DNA from: Holophagales bacterium UBA2201
Lineage (GTDB): Bacteria > Acidobacteriota > Thermoanaerobaculia > UBA2201
Direction of reading: 5' to 3'
DNA: 7,302 bases
Assembly: GCA_002327305.1 (NCBI GenBank)
Contig: DCUZ01000083.1
Span: 33,094 to 40,395, forward strand
Part shown: positions 1 to 5,140 of the stretch, piece after piece
Numbering within the stretch: the first letter of the stretch is position 1
Layout of the letters: every line of letters starts with the position of its first letter
Position numbers and translations under genes: made by a program
Notes under the pieces: generated by a model
Seen by the model: the letters and a program-made list of their open reading frames with translations, nothing else
Databases searched by the model: none
Told to the model about the DNA's origin: nothing

Positions 1-88
1 GCTTAAGGCGGGAAGGCGGGAAGGCGGGAAGGCTCCCCCGCCCCAACAATGCAAATTGCAAAATGTAAAATGCAAAATTCCCGCCCGC
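1..88. repeat. First copy of a duplicated intergenic repeat with tandem octads and AT-rich heptads
   Basis: Positions 5-28 are three exact copies of the octad aaggcggg, followed by a partial fourth. Positions 51-78 are four heptads in a row (gcaaatt, gcaaaat, gtaaaat, gcaaaat). The unit recurs at 139-218: 24-82 is identical to 154-212 (59 bp), and one mismatch at 83/213 is followed by another matching five bases. The two copies differ by one octad unit at their left ends. No plausible coding region covers it. Similar AT-rich stretches inside GC-rich intergenic DNA occur as dispersed repeats in several bacterial phyla, but their function is unknown. Confidence 0.85.
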
Positions 89-138
89 ACTACCCATGCT
101 TTCGGAAGCGGCATCGGTTGCGCTCCGCGCGCGGGAAG

Positions 139-218
139 GCTTAAGGCGGGCATGCGGGAAGGCTCCCCCGCCCCAACAATGCAAATTGCAAAATGTAAAA
201 TGCAAAATTCCCACCCGC
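139..218. repeat. Second copy of the duplicated intergenic repeat
   Basis: This copy starts with the same gcttaaggcggg as position 1. It then has only two octads, the second degenerate (catgcggg), and continues with the identical 59-bp block that contains the four heptads at 181-208. The centre-to-centre distance is 130 bp. The 50 bp between the copies (89-138) is GC-rich and shows nothing recognisable. Confidence 0.85.
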
Positions 219-248
219 CTCAATTCAGTTTCAGGTTCCAGTCGTTCA

Positions 249-274
249 GTAGGGGCGGACCCATGCGTCCGCCC
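249..274 (+). repeat. GTAG-headed palindrome, REP-like element 1
   Basis: GTAG at 249-252 is followed directly by a perfect 8-bp stem, gggcggac (253-260) with gtccgccc (267-274), around a 6-base loop. A GTAG tetranucleotide at the 5' foot of a palindrome is the known signature of REP sequences mobilised by RAYT (TnpA-REP, Y1) transposases. The stem is followed by ttttgtttt (275-283), so it could also act as a Rho-independent terminator for plus-strand transcription, but no plus-strand gene lies upstream in the window. Confidence 0.55.
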
Positions 275-289
275 TTTTGTTTTGGTACC

Positions 290-370
290 TGTAGCGTCCC
301 GACTTCATGTCGGGACGGCCTTTGAGGGAGGAGATCACACCGCCGTCTTCAGCACGATGAGGACGCTACA
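290..370. repeat. Inverted pair of REP-like palindromes (BIME-like element) with 10-bp terminal inverted repeats
   Basis: The ends are perfect 10-bp inverted repeats, TGTAGCGTCC (290-299) and its complement (361-370). Each end is the foot of its own hairpin. On the plus strand, cgtcccgac (295-303) pairs with gtcgggacg (309-317). On the minus strand, tgaggacg (358-365) pairs with cgtcttca (344-351) with one G-T wobble. Both hairpins are preceded by GTAG when read inward. Two REPs in opposite orientation is the classic BIME arrangement. The right end covers the stop codon of the minus-strand gene ending at 366. No RAYT transposase gene is present in the window. Confidence 0.6.
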
Positions 371-890
371 AAGACCAGACGCGGTGACACGCGCGGTCTG
401 ATAAGACCTGATCGCTCTCTATCTGTCGCCCCCCGATGATCTCTTGTGCGTTTTCTTCACGCAATTCCCAATAATCCGCCCCATCAGGTCTGCCATCGCT
501 GCCGAAACTGACCAAGATAAATGCCCCTGGACGATGCTCATAATGGAATGGATTGTTCCACCCGTCGCGGATATTGGAATGATCGGCGGGCATGGCATCG
601 GTGAAACGCGCGGGGAAATCGCCGTGCCGCTGCTGGTAGGACTCCAGGCACTTCACGATGTACCCCATGTCACCAATAGTCCGTACCTGTTTGCTCTTCT
701 GGATCAACGGCGAAATAGCCGAAAACCATAACAATAAGCTTAGGGCAGTGCTGATACCGAAGGTCCAGATAATAATTTTCGGGATTGCAGGCTTGTCCGA
801 CTTGCGTTTCAGAAAGTATCCGATGCCCAGCAAGAATGAAAGTAAGGCGGAAATCAGAAGGAATAGGAAAGCGACAGCTAATCCGATCAC
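366..890 (-). CDS. Two-helix membrane protein with a GspG-like (major pseudopilin) C-terminal domain
   Basis: 174 residues. Two hydrophobic helices (about 2-27 and 38-62) are joined by a basic loop containing KRKSDK, which by the positive-inside rule would place the C-terminal half outside the membrane. Residues 70-141 resemble the folded domain of the type II secretion major pseudopilin GspG: a helix (GYIVKCLESYQQRHGDFPA), a DGWNNPFHY turn and an SFGSDGRPDGADYW loop. The prepilin peptidase motif (GFTLIE type) is absent, so it is not a canonical pilin. The GTG start is supported by AAGGA a few bases upstream on the minus strand. An ATG overlapping the previous stop (ATGA, 894-897) is out of frame with it. 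The gene lies 3 bp after the secreted-protein gene, so the two are probably co-transcribed. Function unknown. Confidence 0.72.
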   Translation of the reverse strand: MIGLAVAFLFLLISALLSFLLGIGYFLKRKSDKPAIPKIIIWTFGISTALSLLLWFSAISPLIQKSKQVRTIGDMGYIVKCLESYQQRHGDFPARFTDAMPADHSNIRDGWNNPFHYEHRPGAFILVSFGSDGRPDGADYWELREENAQEIIGGRQIESDQVLSDRACHRVWSL

Positions 891-893
891 AAT

Positions 894-1493
894 TCATTCC
901 TTTTTGCCTTTTGGGGCTGACTTCTTTGGAAGGACATTGACCTCTATCTCAGGTGACTCCAACGGCTTCTTCCAAATGGGCCAGCCGCCTGAAGCACATG
1001 TGTCATCGCTTTCCAAATGCTCTGGATTATAAATCCACTTTAGCCTGTACTTTCCGGGTCCTGGAAATCTCAGTTCCCCCGCAGTTACTTCGAATTTTCC
1101 GGGAGGCAGGAATCCAATTTCAAAGATGTACCTATCCCCAGAGTCAATAGCCTTGAAATGAGGGCAATTAGAGTTGCTGTGCGGATGAAAGTTGCTCACG
1201 GTGTCGTAGAATCTTCCTTTTTCATCGGTCGCTCGAAGAAACATCCCGTTCGTTGTCCACTTCCATGGAATCTTGAAGTAAGCTCCCGTTGTGCCGATGT
1301 TTTGGATTGAGAAGGTGATTGTGAACCACTCGTCAAATGTGATTGGTCGAGAAGTGCTGATCTGTATTTCGAAAGCAGGCTCACCTTGGTCTACACAATC
1401 CGTTTTCACTTCTTGTGTACTGCCCAAACCATAAAGGCAGGAACCAAAGACCATCATGAATGAGAATAGCCATCGTAACCGTCTATGGGGCAT
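894..1493 (-). CDS. Secreted or lipid-anchored protein of unknown function, probably with an Ig-like beta fold
   Basis: 199 residues. The N-terminus is a typical export signal: basic MPHRRLR, then a hydrophobic stretch to about residue 24. C19 in FGSC is a weak lipobox candidate, and cleavage near residue 25 is the alternative. The mature part is rich in beta-strand patterns, such as EIQISTSRPITFDEWFTITF followed by an IQNIG turn, and has a PGKF/PGKYRLKW pair like those in Ig-like or BsuPI-type inhibitor folds. That assignment is only by resemblance. The tail is lysine-rich (KKSAPKGKKE). The ATG has a strong Shine-Dalgarno sequence on the minus strand (GGAGGAGG, about 5 bases away). It is the first gene of a pair with the GspG-like membrane protein, which suggests a shared envelope role. 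GC content is clearly lower than in the nuo block. Confidence 0.7.
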   Translation of the reverse strand: MPHRRLRWLFSFMMVFGSCLYGLGSTQEVKTDCVDQGEPAFEIQISTSRPITFDEWFTITFSIQNIGTTGAYFKIPWKWTTNGMFLRATDEKGRFYDTVSNFHPHSNSNCPHFKAIDSGDRYIFEIGFLPPGKFEVTAGELRFPGPGKYRLKWIYNPEHLESDDTCASGGWPIWKKPLESPEIEVNVLPKKSAPKGKKE

Positions 1494-1534
1494 GAAAGCC
1501 TCCTCCCTATAAGTACAAACCAGCCAATTTGACC

Positions 1535-1783
1535 CTATTGCCGATTAGATTCCTTATATCGTCCCCGCATCTCCCCGCACCGCCGCACATCCCACTCCTC
1601 CCTATCCCGGTTCGCCTCCTCGATGGAGCGGTATTTTCTTACGCCTCGGGGAAAATTGGGCGGGGCCAGGCGGGCGGCGAGGGCCCAGACGAAACGGATG
1701 CGGCGGATAAGGTCCGGGTAACCGGGCGGCTCGGTCCGGACCTGCCGGGTTTCCTCCCCTTCCCTGAACTTCCAGACGGGCAT
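1535..1783 (-). CDS. Small conserved protein of the type found beside AbiEii-like nucleotidyltransferases
   Basis: 82 residues, rich in arginine and glutamate. The arrangement is an MPVWKFR start, a central helix (IRRIRFVWALAARLAPP), then FPRGVRKYRSIEEANRDRE. I recognise this pattern from small hypothetical proteins encoded next to predicted nucleotidyltransferases of toxin-antitoxin or minimal-nucleotidyltransferase type. The match is from memory and is not a computed hit. No clear Shine-Dalgarno sequence precedes the ATG. Instead, the stop of a 16-residue ORF ends one base before it, which would allow translational coupling. No intact nucleotidyltransferase is present on either side, so this may be an orphan. 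The next gene on the same strand begins 41 bp after its stop. Confidence 0.5.
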   Translation of the reverse strand: MPVWKFREGEETRQVRTEPPGYPDLIRRIRFVWALAARLAPPNFPRGVRKYRSIEEANRDREEWDVRRCGEMRGRYKESNRQ

Positions 1784-1784
1784 G

Positions 1785-1835
1785 TTAATCCGAATCCAAT
1801 GCTTTCAGCAACCGCAGAAATTGCTCAAATTCCAT
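1785..1835 (-). CDS. 16-residue ORF, possible N-terminal remnant of a nucleotidyltransferase
   Basis: The ORF encodes MEFEQFLRLLKALDSD and ends in TAA, one base before the ATG of the 82-residue gene. The peptide resembles the first helix of AbiEii-like nucleotidyltransferases, which typically precedes a VRYVLVGG-type motif. Here the frame stops just where that motif would begin. It could be what is left after an internal deletion of the partner gene, a short leader that couples translation, or chance. It has no clear Shine-Dalgarno sequence. A promoter-like sequence lies directly upstream. Confidence 0.25.
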   Translation of the reverse strand: MEFEQFLRLLKALDSD

Positions 1836-1844
1836 AGCAAAGGC

Positions 1845-1874
1845 AGTATATCACCCGTGGAGTGCCGGCGGCAA
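1845..1874 (-). promoter_or_regulatory. Candidate sigma-70 promoter for the minus-strand genes at 1535-1835
   Basis: On the minus strand, TTGCCG (1869-1874, 4 of 6 to consensus) and TATACT (1845-1850, 5 of 6) are 18 bp apart. The predicted transcript start, near 1838, is only about three bases before the ATG at 1835, so the message would be nearly leaderless. Assigned by inspection only. Confidence 0.35.
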
Positions 1875-1893
1875 ACCATGGCCGGAACAGCCC

Positions 1894-2292
1894 TTACGGT
1901 TTGCAGGCGAACCCCTCCGCCGCCTTGGGGATGTTGCGGGCCATGCCGGGCTTGAAGAAGATGTTGCCCAGGAAGCCGACATCCACCTCTTTCCAGGCCC
2001 TCAGGACGGCCTGACGGTTGCCCGCGGCGGTCAACGGAGCGAACTGTCCGGCCACGTCCCCCTCGAGGTCCCGGTGGATGTCGAGGGCGGGCGGCGTATC
2101 GGTGCAGGGGTCGTGGAACGCCGAGAGGTCGGCCCACCGGATCCGCGGGGCGCGATCGGTGGCGAAATAGAGCCGGCCCCCCTTCAGGTCGCACACCACC
2201 GACCATTTCGTGCTCCCCAGGTCCACGCGCTTGAGGATGGCGAAGGCGCGGTCCACGGGTGGCTGGGCCGGATCGGCGTCCCGGAGCATCAC
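1894..2292 (-). pseudogene. C-terminal fragment of a choloylglycine-hydrolase-like (linear amide C-N hydrolase) protein
   Basis: 132 open codons beginning at GTG-ATG. Residues 27-46 (STKWSVVCDLKGGRLYFATD) match the late strand pair of Ntn-hydrolases of the choloylglycine hydrolase or penicillin V acylase type, in which a T-x-WS-V-x-DL pattern is followed by a strand with F-x-T. These enzymes are usually about 300-370 residues and use the N-terminal cysteine as nucleophile. That cysteine and the first 200 or so residues are missing. Upstream the frame closes at a TGA (2299-2301) only two codons before the GTG, and no other minus frame supplies the missing domain before nuoB begins at 2393. It therefore looks like a 5'-deleted gene. 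The family call is from motif resemblance, so a different Ntn-hydrolase relative is possible. Confidence 0.5.
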
Positions 2293-2362
2293 CGCCGCTC
2301 AGCCCGCCGCCTTCCATTGTATATCAAGGCGGGGCCCCCGGACGCAAACCCGTACGGCGCCT

Positions 2363-2371
2363 CCCCCCCCC
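2363..2371. repeat. Nine-C homopolymer upstream of nuoB
   Basis: An uninterrupted run of nine C ends 21 bases before the nuoB ATG. A weak -10-like TATGCT (2375-2380) follows it. No convincing -35 or Shine-Dalgarno sequence is visible in the 100-bp gap between the truncated hydrolase and nuoB. Runs of this length are prone to slippage in cells and to sequencing error. Confidence 0.6.
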
Positions 2372-2392
2372 AAATATGCTAAACTTCCCCGG

Positions 2393-2872
2393 ATGTTAGA
2401 CGATATCGTCCTGACCACCAAGCTGGACCTGGCGGCCCGGTGGGCACAAGGAAATTCCTTCTGGCCGTTCCCTTTCGGAACGGCGTGTTGCGCCCTCGAG
2501 TTCATGTCCATCGTCTCCTCGCATTACGACCTCTCCCGCATGGGAGCCGAGGTCGTGCGCTTCTCCCCCCGGCAGGCCGACCTGATGATCGTGGCCGGCA
2601 CCGTCGTGGACAAAATGGCCCCCGTCATCAAGACCATCTACGACCAGATGACGGAGCCCAAGTGGGTCGTCGCCATGGGCGTCTGCGCCTCCACGGGGGG
2701 GTTCTACCGCGCCTACCATGTGATGCAGGGGATCGACGAGATCGTCCCCGTGGATATCTATGTCCCCGGATGCCCCCCCACGCCGGAAGGGCTCTTCTAC
2801 GGCATCCTTCGCCTCCGGGAGAGGGTGATGCGGGGCCAATCGAGAGGAGTGGCTCCCCGTGTGGACCTCTGA
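2393..2872 (+). CDS. nuoB: NADH-quinone oxidoreductase subunit B (NuoB)
   Basis: 159 residues, normal for the short form of NuoB. It is a peripheral-arm subunit of respiratory complex I that carries the terminal [4Fe-4S] cluster N2 and hands electrons to quinone. All four cluster ligands are visible: the tandem C32-C33 in FGTACCALE, C98 in VAMGVCASTGG and C127 in VPGCPPTPEG. The CPPTPEG loop is diagnostic. The start is set by homology: the protein begins MLDDIVLTTK, and the longer open frame reaching back to 2210 runs through unrelated DNA. There is no good Shine-Dalgarno sequence before this ATG. The last 14 bases overlap the start of nuoCD, so the two are translationally coupled. It is the first gene of the block, and nuoA, which usually precedes nuoB, is not here. 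Confidence 0.96.
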   Translation: MLDDIVLTTKLDLAARWAQGNSFWPFPFGTACCALEFMSIVSSHYDLSRMGAEVVRFSPRQADLMIVAGTVVDKMAPVIKTIYDQMTEPKWVVAMGVCASTGGFYRAYHVMQGIDEIVPVDIYVPGCPPTPEGLFYGILRLRERVMRGQSRGVAPRVDL

Positions 2873-4526
2873 GGATCTCCTAAGGCGCTTTCCCGACCTG
2901 AAGGAGGAGGCGGTCCTGGACCGCATGCCCACCTTCCGCGTCCCCGGGGAGCGCATCGCCGAGGTGGCGCGCTTCGTCAAGGAGGACCCCGCCTTCGGGA
3001 TGGACATGATGGTGGACCTCTGCGGCGTGGACTACCCCGACCGGGCCGAGCGGTTCGAGACGGTCTACCACTTCCTTTCGACGCAATCGCTCCAGCGCCT
3101 CCGCCTCAAGGCCGCCGCCCCGGCCCCCGACCCCGTCATCCCCTCCATCACGGCGGTCTATCCGGGGGCCGACTGGTTCGAACGCGAGGCCTTCGACCTC
3201 TACGGCATCCGCTACGCGGGGCACCCCAACCTCAAGCGCCTCCTCCTGGGCGACTACTTCCAGGGGCACCCCCTGCGGAAGGATTACCCTCCCGGGAAGC
3301 GATGGCCCGTGACCACCGACGATGTCTACCGCAACCTTCCCGCCAGCGGCGAGGCCGAGGATTTCGAAACCATGGTCATCAACCTCGGCCCCTCCCACCC
3401 CTCCATGCACGGCACCTTCCGCGTCCTGGCGCAGATCGACGGCGAGATGGTCTTGTGGGCCGACACCGAGATCGGCTACCTCCACCGCTGTTTCGAGAAG
3501 ATGGCCGAGGAGCACATCTACCAGCAGATCATCCCCTACACCGACCGGCTCAACTACTGCTCCTCCTACCTCAACAACGTCGCCTACTGCCGGACCGTGG
3601 AGGCGATGCTGGGGATCGAGGTCCCCGAGCGCACGCAGATGATCCGCGTCATCCTGGGGGAACTGAGCCGCATCATGGACCACATGGTCTGCGTCGGCAC
3701 CAACGTCGTGGACATCGGGGCGCTGACCAATTTCTGGTACCTCTTCCAGCCCCGGGAGGAGATCTACGGGGTCCTGGAGGCCGTCTGCGGCTCCCGGCTC
3801 ACCGTCTCCGCCTGCCGCATCGGCGGGATGCTCACCGACGTGCCGGGGAACTTCCGCGCCCTCGTGGAGCATGTCCTGAAGATGACGCCGCCCCTGCTGG
3901 CCGACGTGGACCGCCTCCTCACCGCCAACACCATCTTCCACGAGCGGACGATGGGGGTGGGGGCCGTCACGCCGGAGGAGGCCATCGCCTACGGCTGGAC
4001 CGGGCCCTGCCTGCGCGCCTCCGGCGTCCCCTACGACGTCCGCAAGGCCTACCCCTATTACCACTACGACGAGTTCGACTGGGACATCCCCGTGGGGACC
4101 GCCGGCGACGCCTTCGACCGGGTCCAGGTGCGCATGGAGGAGATGCGGCAGTCGCTCAGGATCGTGCGGCAGGCCCTCGACCGGATGGAACCCGGCCCCG
4201 TCATGGTGGACGACCCGCGCCTCAACCTTCCCCCCAAGACCGAGGTGTACAACACCATGGAGGGGCTCATCTACCAGTTCGAGAAGGTGATGTTCGGCCT
4301 CAAGGTCCCCAAGGGCGAATATTACGGGTTCAGCGAGGGGGGCAACGGCGAGCTGGGGTTCTACATCGTCTCCGACGGGACGACCAAACCCCACCGCGTC
4401 AAGGTGCGCCCCCCCTGCTTCGCCATCTACCAGTACTTCCCCAAGATGATGGTGGGCGGCATGCTGGCCGACGCCATCGCCACCCTGGGCGGCCTCAACG
4501 TCATCGCCGGGGAGCTGGACCGATGA
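2859..4526 (+). CDS. nuoCD: Fused NADH-quinone oxidoreductase subunits C and D (NuoCD)
   Basis: 555 residues joining two complex I subunits that are separate in many bacteria. Residues 1-155 are NuoC (30-kDa family), with the signature YPGADWFEREAFDLYGI (101-117) and HPNLKRLLLGDY (122-133). Residues 168-555 are NuoD (49-kDa family), starting with INLGPSHPSMHGTFR. H184 and Y233 have the same 49-residue spacing as the quinone-site His59 and Tyr108 of the bovine 49-kDa subunit. The C-terminus, GGLNVIAGELDR, is typical. The L1/L2 CxxC pairs of [NiFe] hydrogenases are absent, so this is not a hydrogenase large subunit. The GTG start is supported by GAGGAG nine bases upstream. The stop overlaps the nuoI start as ATGA. 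Position 211 is Cys in GYLHRCFEK, where many homologues have Gly. Confidence 0.96.
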   Translation: MWTSEDLLRRFPDLKEEAVLDRMPTFRVPGERIAEVARFVKEDPAFGMDMMVDLCGVDYPDRAERFETVYHFLSTQSLQRLRLKAAAPAPDPVIPSITAVYPGADWFEREAFDLYGIRYAGHPNLKRLLLGDYFQGHPLRKDYPPGKRWPVTTDDVYRNLPASGEAEDFETMVINLGPSHPSMHGTFRVLAQIDGEMVLWADTEIGYLHRCFEKMAEEHIYQQIIPYTDRLNYCSSYLNNVAYCRTVEAMLGIEVPERTQMIRVILGELSRIMDHMVCVGTNVVDIGALTNFWYLFQPREEIYGVLEAVCGSRLTVSACRIGGMLTDVPGNFRALVEHVLKMTPPLLADVDRLLTANTIFHERTMGVGAVTPEEAIAYGWTGPCLRASGVPYDVRKAYPYYHYDEFDWDIPVGTAGDAFDRVQVRMEEMRQSLRIVRQALDRMEPGPVMVDDPRLNLPPKTEVYNTMEGLIYQFEKVMFGLKVPKGEYYGFSEGGNGELGFYIVSDGTTKPHRVKVRPPCFAIYQYFPKMMVGGMLADAIATLGGLNVIAGELDR

Positions 4527-5077
4527 TCACCACCCCCCGCCCCCGGCAGAAGTTCGGCCTGGCCCTCTGGCCTCTCCTCAGGGGGCACGCCGTCACCCTC
4601 CGCCACTTCCTGCAAAACCTCGTCAACCGGAAGCGGATGCCCATCGCAACGATGGAATACCCCGACACCCGGCGCGCCTACTCCGCGCGGTTCCGCGGCC
4701 GCCACTGGCTCCGCTCCCGCGAGGACGGCTCGGTCGCCTGCGTGGCCTGCTACATGTGCTCCACCAACTGCCCCGCCGAGTGCATCCGCATCCAGGCCGG
4801 CGAGCGCGAGGGCCTGCCGCAGGAAAAATACCCCGTTTCCTTCGAGATCGACCTCCTCCGGTGCGTCTATTGCGGCTACTGCGTGGACGCCTGCCCCTGC
4901 GACGTCATCTACATGACCCGCGACGACGAGCAGGCCACCACCACCCGCGCCGATGCCGTGGCAACGCTGATGGAGCTCGTGGAACTGCCGGACAAGGTGC
5001 AGGGGGAGAAGCTGGGGTACAAGCCCTTCGAGGGCGACCGGCCGAAGTGGAAGGACATTGATAGGATGAAGTACTAG
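4523..5077 (+). CDS. nuoI: NADH-quinone oxidoreductase subunit I (NuoI), two [4Fe-4S] clusters
   Basis: 184 residues, an ordinary NuoI length. This ferredoxin-like subunit of the complex I peripheral arm carries clusters N6a and N6b and passes electrons to N2 on NuoB. Two CxxCxxCxxxCP motifs are visible: C73-C76-C79-C83 (CVACYMCSTNCP) and C114-C117-C120-C124 (CVYCGYCVDACP). Two further cysteines, C87 and C126, sit just after each motif; C126 is in CPCDVI, where CPxxAI is more usual. The amphipathic N-terminus (LWPLLRGHAVTLRHFL) fits the membrane-facing helix of the family. The start is an ATGA overlap with nuoCD, with GGGGAG upstream. After its TAG stop the cluster ends: neither nuoH nor nuoJ follows, and the next gene is unrelated and of different base composition. 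Confidence 0.95.
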   Translation: MITTPRPRQKFGLALWPLLRGHAVTLRHFLQNLVNRKRMPIATMEYPDTRRAYSARFRGRHWLRSREDGSVACVACYMCSTNCPAECIRIQAGEREGLPQEKYPVSFEIDLLRCVYCGYCVDACPCDVIYMTRDDEQATTTRADAVATLMELVELPDKVQGEKLGYKPFEGDRPKWKDIDRMKY

Positions 5078-5085
5078 AAATGCCA

Positions 5086-5113
5086 GTAGCTGGTAGCTCG
5101 TAGATAGTAGTTG
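5086..5113. repeat. Four-fold GTAG heptad tandem repeat
   Basis: Four consecutive 7-base units, gtagctg, gtagctc, gtagata and gtagttg, each start with GTAG and vary in the last three bases. The array lies 9 bases after the nuoI stop and before the next gene. Short degenerate heptad arrays of this sort occur as intergenic repeats in various bacteria. Function unknown. Confidence 0.7.
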
Positions 5114-5140
5114 GGGTAAAACCGAGGCCGCGAGTATCTT

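Noticed and set aside
1..218. CRISPR array
   Set aside because: Only two copies, with a long repeat, internal tandem octads and heptads, and no series of equal spacers.
253..283. Rho-independent terminator at the first hairpin
   Set aside because: The stem and T-rich tail fit, but no plus-strand gene lies upstream in the window and the GTAG foot matches the two neighbouring palindromes, so a repeat element is preferred. A terminator role is not excluded.
670..897. A minus-strand ORF whose ATG overlaps the stop of the secreted-protein gene (ATGA)
   Set aside because: The overlap looks like coupling, but the frame reads through the membrane-helix region out of phase and gives no sensible protein. 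The GTG at 890 has correctly placed AAGGA and yields a coherent protein.
2210..2392. N-terminal extension of NuoB back to an upstream ATG
   Set aside because: The added 61 residues are unrelated to NuoB, antisense to the hydrolase fragment, and the family starts just before the DLAARWAQG segment.
2880..4394. A 504-codon open frame on the minus strand across nuoCD
   Set aside because: It mirrors the GC-rich codons of nuoCD, has a low-complexity composition (Gly, Val, Asp, His) and no recognisable domain. The plus-strand frame is a certain complex I gene.
3302..4522. A long plus-strand frame running through nuoCD in another phase and joining nuoI
   Set aside because: Its upstream part is Arg/Pro/His-rich frame noise over nuoCD. 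Only the part from 4523 on is real, as NuoI.
2393..5077. Possibility that the block is a membrane-bound [NiFe] hydrogenase rather than complex I
   Set aside because: The NuoD part lacks both CxxC pairs that bind the NiFe centre and keeps the quinone-site His and Tyr of complex I.
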